Positions 1-5,269 of a stretch of DNA of 5,269 nucleotides are shown piece by piece. Location of the stretch: positions 1-5,269 of the forward strand of contig CAMWMY010000103.1 of NCBI GenBank assembly GCA_947175465.1, given 5' to 3'. Each line of letters begins with the position of its first letter. The first letter of the stretch is position 1. Both the position numbers and the translations under genes were made by a program. A model generated the notes under the pieces. That model did not search any database. It had not been told where the DNA came from and saw only the letters and a program-made list of their open reading frames with translations. This DNA comes from an uncultured Erysipelotrichaceae bacterium. Its GTDB lineage: Bacteria > Bacillota_I > Bacilli_A > Erysipelotrichales > Erysipelotrichaceae.

Positions 1-253
1 GAATCGTATAAATATATCTTTCTTCAACTACTTTCGCAGTATAAATATAACCTTCTAAGCTAATTTCACTAACAAAAGCTGTTTTTCCATATTGATTTAA
101 AGCTACTTTTTTTGCTTCTTCTTCCGAAATTAAATCGTTTTCTTTTCCTTCTTCAATAAGCCCTGGCTGTGCATTTGAAGTATTTCCACTACATCCTGTT
201 GCACATACACAAATAGCAACTGCTAAAAGCTTTCTAAACATCTGCTTATTCAT
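1..253 (-). CDS. PepSY-like lipoprotein, 5' part only (cut by the window edge)
   Basis: The first 84 codons of a gene are visible; the frame is still open at the window edge, so the C-terminus is missing. The N-terminus is a lipoprotein signal: MNKQMFRK gives positive charge, residues 9-17 are hydrophobic, and A-T-G-C ends at Cys21, the likely lipidated residue (position -3 is Ala rather than the usual Leu). A short Ser/Asn/Gly-rich tether follows. Residues 41-84 begin LISEEEAKKVAL and continue with a YIYTA...YIYTI beta pattern. This resembles the PepSY fold (helix with xSxEEAxxIAL, then paired strands), a domain often found in exported proteins and proposed to modulate peptidases. It starts 14 bp after the adhesin stop codon, with AGGAGG at 261-266 and 7-nt spacing, so it is probably the next gene of the same operon. 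Its role in the matrix module is unknown. The lipoprotein call is strong; PepSY is a moderate call because the domain is incomplete. Confidence 0.8.
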   Translation of the reverse strand, partial: MNKQMFRKLLAVAICVCATGCSGNTSNAQPGLIEEGKENDLISEEEAKKVALNQYGKTAFVSEISLEGYIYTAKVVEERYIYTI

Positions 254-260
254 AGAGATT

Positions 261-266
261 CCTCCT
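261..266 (-). promoter_or_regulatory. Ribosome binding site of the PepSY-like lipoprotein gene
   Basis: A perfect AGGAGG on the minus strand lies 7 nt before the ATG at 253. It begins one base after the TAA stop of the adhesin gene (268-270). This tight packing supports co-transcription and fixes the lipoprotein start, which would otherwise be missed because the gene is cut by the window edge. Confidence 0.85.
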
Positions 267-267
267 T

Positions 268-3024
268 TTATTGTTTATTTTTCTTTTTATAAACACCAAA
301 GATAACAGCTCCACTGACTCCCATAGCTATAGCGTAAAGGAGTATCCATTGTGCCATACTATCTCCTGTATTAGTAGAACCTGATGAACTTCCTCCACTA
401 CCATTAGAATCTCCATCAGTATTTCCACCATTACCTCCATCATTATCACCACCGAAGCTTTCATCACGATAAGTGTTTATAATATTATACCCATCGATTT
501 CAGCATCATACCCTTCAATAGCGACTTCTTGAATGGTATATACGATTTCATGGCCATCATCAGCATATTTCTTCACTTTAAAAATATAGCTCCAATTTTC
601 TGCTGCACTTACTCTTTTTTGATGTAATAATACCCCATCTCCATAGAGTTGAACAATAATCTCTTCTGGTGGATTTGGATTATTTCCATGATTCCATATT
701 TTCTTTCCTTCTATATAAAGGATATTATTAGCATCTTCTTCATTATAAACGTTACTAAAGACAATCGCATTCGTTTCCGTTTGATCTTTTAAAATCACTG
801 TATTCGCTACTAATTTGCCATCTTTTTCAACAACTTCTACTCTAAGTTCATATATACTAGCATCATATGTCCATCCTGGAATATTTGCATTAACCTCATA
901 AATATTATAAATATAAGTTCCTGCTTCTTTATATACAATACTTCCTAAAGAAAGCTCTTCATTTCCTCTCAATTGGAATACATGCTTATTCCCTTGTACT
1001 CCCTCAGGCATTGGTGCTCCTTGTATAGCTTCCATGATAAAGCTGAAATATTGATTTGGTGCTTTATCACCTGAAATTTCTTTTCTTACCATAGGTACTT
1101 GGAAAGTCAGAGGTTCACGATACGTATTTTTAATATTATAGCCATCATATTCCACTTGGAAAGAATCAAGTGGAACTTCTTTTACATGATAATCGATACG
1201 ATTACCTTCGCTATCAAAAGCTGGAGCCTCAAATTTATATTTCCATAAACCATTTTCATCTGCTCTTACAGTAACTTCATCAACAAGTTTATCTCCATGA
1301 AATAACTGTACACGAATAAATTCTGGCAATACATCATCATACCCATTTAACTCCCAAGTCTTCTCACCTTCAATCGTCACCATTTCTTTCTGCATGTATT
1401 TATTAGTAATAACGACTTCATGAGTTCCTGGTTGGATCGTACCTGTACCATTGCTAATGCTTTGCGTATAACCATCATTGAAATAGTTATCTTCACTTAC
1501 TTCATAAGCACTATTAAGCGGTAGTTCAAATACACTCTTATCTCCTGCTTTCAAAGTGAAAACAGTTTCTACACCATCAACTGTAAGTGTAATACGGAAT
1601 TCTTTTTCACTATCTTCAGCTGGTGGATTTCCTGTAACTTCTTTTCGTATTTCAAGTGTTGCTTTCTCTGTGTTTACTTCTAAAATTTCATTCACAAAAG
1701 TAGCAACTTTCGTTTCATCACTTGCAATCAAACCACATATTTGTTTTTGATGTGCAATGTAACCTTTAGCATCTATCTCTGTAACACAATATTTCACTCC
1801 ATGAGGAATATTGGAAAAAGTTTTCGTCTCTCCTGCTTTTAATACAAAACGTTGAGGAGAAGTAGGAGCTCCCTCTCCTTCAAAAGTAACTTCAAAAGTA
1901 AACTCTTTGTTTGGATCCGCATTTGGCCCAATTACCTCTTTATATACTTCTAAATTTCCTGTTGTTGGATTTTCAACATGAGCAACATTCAAGAATGGTA
2001 CTTCTACCATTTCTTTACTATTGATCGTTCCTTCATAACGTGTAACTGTTGCTGTATAATTGTCTCCTTCTTTGACAAGCTCTTTTATTACATAATGGGT
2101 TCCTAAAGGCAATGACGTGAAATCTTTATGTTCTCCTACTCTTAAAGGAAAAGTTTCTGCTTTTCCATTAATTTCGACTTCAAATAAAAATTCTTGGTCG
2201 CCTAAATCTCCTTTTCCTTCTTTGCTTACACGTAAGCTTCCATATTGCTTTTTCAAATAGTTTGTAAAGCTTGCAACTGAACCTTCCGTTGTAATATTTC
2301 CTTGATGGCCATCACTTGTTGTTGTATAGAAAGGACTTCTTTCTTCTACTACACTATAAAGAATACCAACAGGCAAGGCATTAAAGACAGCCTGTTCTCC
2401 ATCTCTTAAATACAGTACTTCCCCACTTGAAAGAAACTGCTCTTCTCCGCCATTAATACGATAAGCATAGCGCCCTCCATCAGAGAACGTCACACGGAAA
2501 GCAAATTGCAAATCAGTATCTGGTTTCTCTAAAGGGCTACCATCTTCATAGAAAGCACTCTTTTTAATTGTTAAAAAGGCCTTCAAAGGAACATTATAAG
2601 CTTTTACAATAACTGGCTGAGTTTCGTTTCCTGTAATTGTGAAAGGATATTTTTTCTTCACTACACCATTTTCTTCATCAAATGTATGATGTGGCCCTGG
2701 ATTATATTCTTCAAAATAATAATCGCCCTTTGCTAATTGTACATGAATTTTTCCATCTTTATCTGTTTGATACTGCTCTCCAATTTGTGTACCATCTGCC
2801 TTATATAAATAGAAAACAACATCAGAAATAGGAGTATCTGTTAACTGCCCATCAAGTGTTTTTTCAAGTTTCCATAACTCTACATCGATGACTTTTCCAT
2901 CACCTTTTGTTTGGTTCAAAGCCTCTTGATTTCCACTTTGCCATGCAAATGTTGGACTTATAATCAAAGCTATAAACATAAAGAACATTAATAAGCCAGA
3001 AAATAAACGACATCGTACTCGCAT
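268..3024 (-). CDS. Multi-domain pilin-like wall-anchored adhesin (SpaA/Cna-B, DUF5979-like, FctA domains) with SipW-type signal peptide
   Basis: A predicted 918-residue surface protein. An upstream in-frame TTG at 3045 is less likely, because AAAGGAG (3036-3042) directly follows it and serves as the Shine-Dalgarno sequence for the ATG at 3024. Residues 1-28 form a signal peptide ending TFAW; the FAWxSxNQ...KG junction (26-41) matches the neighbouring matrix protein. Domains in order: SpaA/Cna-B-like (about 45-147); four DUF5979/DUF7601-like beta-sandwiches (148-257, 260-348, 355-447, 453-543); Cna-B (548-636); FctA/Spy0128-like (639-761); Cna-B (768-853). Most show a first-strand Lys, a central Glu and a last-strand Asn (e.g. 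K555/E616/N633, K648/E710/N758, K775/E833/N850), the triad of intramolecular isopeptide bonds. A Gly/Ser/Asn/Asp linker (854-883) leads to STNTGDS, a membrane helix (890-912) and KKKNKQ, a degenerate LPxTG-type signal. No YPK pilin motif is seen, so a wall-anchored stalk or adhesin is likelier than a pilus shaft. The ligand is unknown. Domain names are by eye. Confidence 0.9.
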   Translation of the reverse strand: MRVRCRLFSGLLMFFMFIALIISPTFAWQSGNQEALNQTKGDGKVIDVELWKLEKTLDGQLTDTPISDVVFYLYKADGTQIGEQYQTDKDGKIHVQLAKGDYYFEEYNPGPHHTFDEENGVVKKKYPFTITGNETQPVIVKAYNVPLKAFLTIKKSAFYEDGSPLEKPDTDLQFAFRVTFSDGGRYAYRINGGEEQFLSSGEVLYLRDGEQAVFNALPVGILYSVVEERSPFYTTTSDGHQGNITTEGSVASFTNYLKKQYGSLRVSKEGKGDLGDQEFLFEVEINGKAETFPLRVGEHKDFTSLPLGTHYVIKELVKEGDNYTATVTRYEGTINSKEMVEVPFLNVAHVENPTTGNLEVYKEVIGPNADPNKEFTFEVTFEGEGAPTSPQRFVLKAGETKTFSNIPHGVKYCVTEIDAKGYIAHQKQICGLIASDETKVATFVNEILEVNTEKATLEIRKEVTGNPPAEDSEKEFRITLTVDGVETVFTLKAGDKSVFELPLNSAYEVSEDNYFNDGYTQSISNGTGTIQPGTHEVVITNKYMQKEMVTIEGEKTWELNGYDDVLPEFIRVQLFHGDKLVDEVTVRADENGLWKYKFEAPAFDSEGNRIDYHVKEVPLDSFQVEYDGYNIKNTYREPLTFQVPMVRKEISGDKAPNQYFSFIMEAIQGAPMPEGVQGNKHVFQLRGNEELSLGSIVYKEAGTYIYNIYEVNANIPGWTYDASIYELRVEVVEKDGKLVANTVILKDQTETNAIVFSNVYNEEDANNILYIEGKKIWNHGNNPNPPEEIIVQLYGDGVLLHQKRVSAAENWSYIFKVKKYADDGHEIVYTIQEVAIEGYDAEIDGYNIINTYRDESFGGDNDGGNGGNTDGDSNGSGGSSSGSTNTGDSMAQWILLYAIAMGVSGAVIFGVYKKKNKQ

Positions 3025-3035
3025 GATTTCCTTCA

Positions 3036-3042
3036 CTCCTTT
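3036..3042 (-). promoter_or_regulatory. Ribosome binding site that decides the adhesin start
   Basis: AAAGGAG on the minus strand lies 11 nt before the ATG at 3024. The alternative TTG at 3045 immediately precedes this element and has no Shine-Dalgarno sequence of its own, so the element argues for the ATG. A second, weaker AAGGA (3029-3033) is only 4 nt from the ATG. Confidence 0.65.
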
Positions 3043-3097
3043 CAAATATTATCTTTCTATCAATATAAAATTATAATAAAGAATAATTTCTATTTAT

Positions 3098-4339
3098 TTA
3101 TGGGTTTGTTGTTTGAACTTCTAATTGGAAACGAGCTTCACTATTTCCTACTTTAGCTACAATTAATAATGTTTGTGCTTGCTCTGAAGCAGGAACTGTT
3201 AATAATCCTGTTGCACTCATCGTAGCATTGGTTGTGCGTCCATTTTCTGCTTTTACTTCCCATGTAATTTCTGGATTAGCAACTGCTTGATCAGAACCTT
3301 TGATACTTACCTCTGCATTGAACTGTAAGTTTTCTCCAGCATTGATCGTATTTGTATTATTTCTATCATTTGTAATCGTAATATCATAAATTCCTGCTAC
3401 TTTATTTAATAATTTCATCGCTTCTGCAGATGGGCGTTGAATTCCATTCACACTTTCATCAAAGAATCCTGTACCATCAACTTCTCCCCAATCTCCAGCT
3501 GTTGCAAATTGCGCAATAACATTCATTCCATAGTACCATGGAGAACTTAAACTATGTTTTTGTTCAATTCCACTTAGTAATAGACCTGTAGCAGTCTTTG
3601 GCATAATCGGTTTTGCATAATATGCCCATCCATCATCATCGATAACCCAAGTATCCGACAGCTGTCCATCCCAATCTCTCATTCTCACAACATTTGCCTC
3701 TGCTGTTTTTACCGCTGTATGGTCAGCTGCTACTTGCGTAATTCCATTATCTTCTACATTATTATCATCAGCATCCCATGTTTCTGTTCCTGAAACAACT
3801 TGCCCTTCTGTATAAGTTTGATAATCATCATATGGTTCTCCAAATTTTCCATCCATTGTACCATTAATATCTGCTTTAATGGAGTCTTTGTTCATATTAA
3901 AGGTTGGCATATATACAGTTGACCCACCAAGTGTCCAACGGAAATAATCATGGAATTCATGATTACAATCTTCTAATGCATTTACTCCTGGTGTATGAGG
4001 AAGCCATGTTGTCACATCATCTTTAGAAGTATTCGCAGCCACTGGTGTCATTGTTCCATTGACTTCTTTTTCAAAATATTCATCTATACGCACACGCGCA
4101 AAAATAGGCTCATTCCCAAAGTTTTCAACGTATACATCCTTATTGCTACCGTTAAAATCATCATGTAGCCTACCTCCAGGATTTGTCCCTTGGCCCTTCA
4201 CCTCATTTTTTGCCGATTGATTTACTGAGTGCCATGCAAACGTCCCTGTTACAAATAGCATACTCACTAATGTTACAATCATAATCGCTGGTTTCTTCTT
4301 TAATCTAAGCTTTTTCTGTGGCAATATCATCATTTTCAT
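3098..4339 (-). CDS. BsaA/TasA-like SipW-dependent biofilm matrix protein with C-terminal Ig-like domain
   Basis: A predicted 413-residue secreted protein. The start chosen is the ATG at 4339, 9 nt after AGGAGG; the in-frame ATG at 4357 would translate the Shine-Dalgarno sequence itself as MRRKEV. Residues 9-16 are basic, 18-34 hydrophobic, and the signal ends TFAW (33-36) followed by HSVNQSAKNEVKG, the SipW-dependent type. Residues 58-310 carry landmarks of the BsaA family (alternate signal-mediated exported proteins, CPF_0494-like): KDVYVENFGNEPIFARVRIDE (67-87), FHDYF.WTLGG.TVYMPTFN (129-148) and W..DDDGW.YY.KPI (231-245). Related proteins (BsaA of Clostridium perfringens, TasA of Bacillus subtilis) form extracellular biofilm polymers. 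Residues about 318-410 form a Big_2-like Ig fold with the typical ATGLLTVP strand (376-383). The gene overlaps the peptidase gene by 35 bp, suggesting translational coupling. Only one Cys (125) is present. No wall-sorting signal follows, so the protein should be released or polymerised. Family call strong; Ig call moderate. Confidence 0.9.
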   Translation of the reverse strand: MKMMILPQKKLRLKKKPAIMIVTLVSMLFVTGTFAWHSVNQSAKNEVKGQGTNPGGRLHDDFNGSNKDVYVENFGNEPIFARVRIDEYFEKEVNGTMTPVAANTSKDDVTTWLPHTPGVNALEDCNHEFHDYFRWTLGGSTVYMPTFNMNKDSIKADINGTMDGKFGEPYDDYQTYTEGQVVSGTETWDADDNNVEDNGITQVAADHTAVKTAEANVVRMRDWDGQLSDTWVIDDDGWAYYAKPIMPKTATGLLLSGIEQKHSLSSPWYYGMNVIAQFATAGDWGEVDGTGFFDESVNGIQRPSAEAMKLLNKVAGIYDITITNDRNNTNTINAGENLQFNAEVSIKGSDQAVANPEITWEVKAENGRTTNATMSATGLLTVPASEQAQTLLIVAKVGNSEARFQLEVQTTNP

Positions 4340-4877
4340 TACTTCCTTCCTCCTCATCTTGTTTAAATATATTTTTTATAGATATTACTAGTCCATAAAG
4401 TAATCCAAGCATAATCACAATGTAAATCCAATACTGTTTTAATATTTGTGTGATTACTCCAAGCGCATGATTATGAAAAATAACTTTTCCTACTACATTA
4501 ACAGCAGGTACAGGATAAGTATCTTGTTCTTTATTCATTGTCCCTTTTGTTTCAAACGCTCTTTCTCCCGTATCTTCATATCTTTCAATAATCCCAACAA
4601 TACGGTGTGTAATACTTACTTTCTCACTTCTCATGTAAGTGATATCATCCCCTATTTGTAAATCCTTTGGATCTACGCGATATGTAATAACTAAAGATCC
4701 TTGAGGAATTGTATCTTCCATAGAAGAAGTAAGGACATTATGAAAAGATACTCCAAAAATAGAAATAGGTGCGCCACTATTTCCTACTCGAATTAAGAAA
4801 ATAACGCTCACACATAATACAAGGAATCCATAAAAACCTATATTTTTTAACCATGTCTTTTTATCTTTAAATACCAT
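4305..4877 (-). CDS. sipW: Signal peptidase I, archaeal/ER type (SipW-like)
   Basis: A 190-residue membrane peptidase that would remove signal peptides of the SipW-dependent class during export. The hallmark is a Ser/His catalytic pair instead of the bacterial Ser/Lys: S52 in the TSSME box and H91 in THRIVGI. The following KG-rich box is KGTMNKEQD (111-119), with D119 as the likely conserved acid; the usual Asp after Gly is Thr113 here. Membrane segments lie at about 13-31 and 149-168, giving the N- and C-terminal anchors of SipW, with the catalytic domain outside. The length is normal for SipW. The acidic tail (QDEEEGSNEND, 173-183) contains the codons that form the ribosome binding site of the next gene. 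The start ATG has GGAGG at 4888-4892, 10 nt upstream. It is first in the run of recognised genes; its probable substrates are the two downstream proteins sharing the FAWxSxNQ junction. A close call for this family; substrate assignment is inferred. Confidence 0.93.
   Translation of the reverse strand: MVFKDKKTWLKNIGFYGFLVLCVSVIFLIRVGNSGAPISIFGVSFHNVLTSSMEDTIPQGSLVITYRVDPKDLQIGDDITYMRSEKVSITHRIVGIIERYEDTGERAFETKGTMNKEQDTYPVPAVNVVGKVIFHNHALGVITQILKQYWIYIVIMLGLLYGLVISIKNIFKQDEEEGSNENDDIATEKA
4349..4354 (-). promoter_or_regulatory. Ribosome binding site of the matrix protein, embedded in the sipW coding region
   Basis: AGGAGG on the minus strand lies inside the last codons of the signal peptidase gene, where it encodes part of the acidic tail, and 9 nt upstream of the ATG at 4339. 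It decides the start: the ATG at 4357 lies immediately 5' of AGGAGG and has no ribosome binding site of its own in a usable position. Confidence 0.8.
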
Positions 4878-5035
4878 ATCTTTTCATCCTCCATTTATTT
4901 CTTTCTTTTTTTAGAATGTACAAATCTCTTTCTTTCAAATGATCATCTTTATAGAGCACATACAATCTTTTTGAAATTGAAATGATATAATATTCACTTT
5001 TTAATATCTGCTTTTATTATATAATAAATGCTCAT
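4867..5035 (-). other. Possible small leader ORF, apparently frameshifted, before sipW
   Basis: An ATG at 5035, preceded by GAGGGAG and about 18 nt after the predicted transcription start, opens a 13-residue peptide (MSIYYIIKADIKK) that stops at 4994-4996. If one base is removed in the A-run near 4997-5001, the frame instead stays open to 4867 and overlaps the sipW start by 11 nt. It would give about 55 residues, with a charged stretch such as KDDHLKERDLYILKKER. It could be a leader peptide, a decayed small gene, a phase-variable or recoded gene, or chance in purine-rich DNA. I recognise no family. Confidence 0.25.
5013..5028. promoter_or_regulatory. 16-bp perfect palindrome, possible operator
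   Basis: TTTATTATATAATAAA reads the same on both strands and sits about 25-40 nt downstream of the predicted transcription start. A dimeric repressor could bind here. It also contains TATAAT (5016-5021, minus strand), with TTGAGG 19 bp upstream, so it could be a second, weaker -10 element. It is purely A/T, so chance is possible in this AT-rich DNA. Confidence 0.3.
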
Positions 5036-5059
5036 CTCTCCCTCAACTCTCTCTGTTCT

Positions 5060-5088
5060 ATTATAACCATATATTTATTACCTTTCAA
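5060..5088 (-). promoter_or_regulatory. Sigma-A-type promoter of the sipW operon
   Basis: On the minus strand TTGAAA (5083-5088) is followed, after exactly 17 bp, by a perfect TATAAT (5060-5065). Five of six -35 bases and all six -10 bases match the vegetative consensus. Transcription would start near 5053, leaving an untranslated leader of about 175 nt before the sipW ATG at 4877. No other gene start lies between, apart from the doubtful small leader frame, so this promoter most likely drives the whole matrix operon. Confidence 0.65.
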
Positions 5089-5269
5089 CAATTTTTAATG
5101 TTAAATATTGGATAGTTCTAAAAAATGTAACTATCACGACTTTTAAAATTTCTACTTTATAATAAAAAGACACCATTTTTAATAAATTTCCACTTGTTAG
5201 AAATTACAATAATGAGAGTGATCCTGCCATAAAACAATATATACTTATATTAAGGATAGATATTAGTAC
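5089..5269. other. AT-rich intergenic DNA with no recognised gene
   Basis: Upstream of the promoter I find no supported coding region on either strand. It contains a 7-bp inverted repeat, GATAGTT/AACTATC with an 11-nt loop (5111-5135), which could be a protein-binding site but has no T-run typical of a terminator. A short open frame enters from the right edge on the minus strand and stops at 5204; it is too short to interpret. Confidence 0.5.

Noticed and set aside
1556..1750. 64-codon plus-strand open frame
   Set aside because: It lies wholly inside the adhesin gene on the opposite strand, has no ribosome binding site, and reads as a Ser/Thr/Val-rich antisense shadow.
465..2865. Repeated domains of the adhesin considered as DNA repeats
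   Set aside because: The similarity is at protein level only; I see no long near-identical DNA repeats that would suggest recent duplication or slippage.
3068..3089. A/T-only inverted repeat AAATTAT/ATAATTT in the gap between the matrix and adhesin genes
   Set aside because: The stem has no G/C pairs and no proper T-tract follows, so it is unlikely to terminate transcription; expected by chance in this sequence.
4446..4661. 71-codon plus-strand open frame
   Set aside because: It is antisense to the catalytic region of sipW, without a ribosome binding site or recognisable motif; a shadow.
5111..5135. 7-bp inverted repeat GATAGTT/AACTATC
   Set aside because: The loop is long (11 nt), the stem is AT-rich and no T-run follows on either strand, so I do not call a terminator; mentioned only as a possible binding site.
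5204..5269. Minus-strand frame open from the right edge for 21 codons, hydrophobic
   Set aside because: It could be the tail of an upstream gene, but it is too short in AT-rich DNA and has no identifiable motif or terminator after it.
1..5269. CRISPR array, tRNA/rRNA genes, insertion sequence or phage genes
   Set aside because: No regularly spaced repeats, no tRNA-like cloverleaf and no transposase or integrase motif was found on either strand.

Overview
This window looks like part of an AT-rich, low-GC Gram-positive (Bacillota) genome. The evidence is strong AGGAGG-type ribosome binding sites, an archaeal/ER-type (SipW-like) signal peptidase, a lipoprotein signal and a C-terminal wall-sorting signal. 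A gut Clostridia or Erysipelotrichia lineage would fit the protein families, but I cannot name a genus from sequence alone. Everything that looks coding is on the minus strand, so the biological order runs from high to low coordinates.

From the right: about 390 bases without a confident gene (4878-5269) hold a good sigma-A-type promoter (TTGAAA, 17 bp, TATAAT; 5060-5088) reading toward the genes. Downstream of it lie a 16-bp perfect palindrome (5013-5028) and a short, possibly frameshifted leader reading frame. Next come a SipW-type signal peptidase (4305-4877), a BsaA/TasA-like biofilm matrix protein with an added C-terminal Ig-like domain (3098-4339), a 918-residue multi-domain, pilin-like wall-anchored adhesin (268-3024), and the start of a PepSY-like lipoprotein (253 down to the window edge at 1). 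Spacing is operon-like: a 35-bp overlap, then gaps of 73 and 14 bp, with no convincing terminator between genes.

The module appears to build an extracellular matrix. The matrix protein and the adhesin are unrelated in fold, yet both carry the same signal-peptide junction (FAWxSxNQxAxNxxKG), which strongly suggests that the co-encoded SipW processes both. The adhesin is a string of probable isopeptide-stabilised beta-sandwich domains: one SpaA/Cna-B-like, four DUF5979/DUF7601-like, then Cna-B, FctA/Spy0128-like and Cna-B. It ends in a Gly/Ser/Asn/Asp-rich linker and a proline-less sorting signal. My inference is that it tethers or decorates a BsaA-like polymer at the cell wall. No sortase and no transcriptional regulator is visible in the window.

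For two genes the longest open frame overstates the start. The matrix protein probably begins at the ATG at 4339 and the adhesin at the ATG at 3024, because the more upstream candidates lie inside or against the Shine-Dalgarno sequence.
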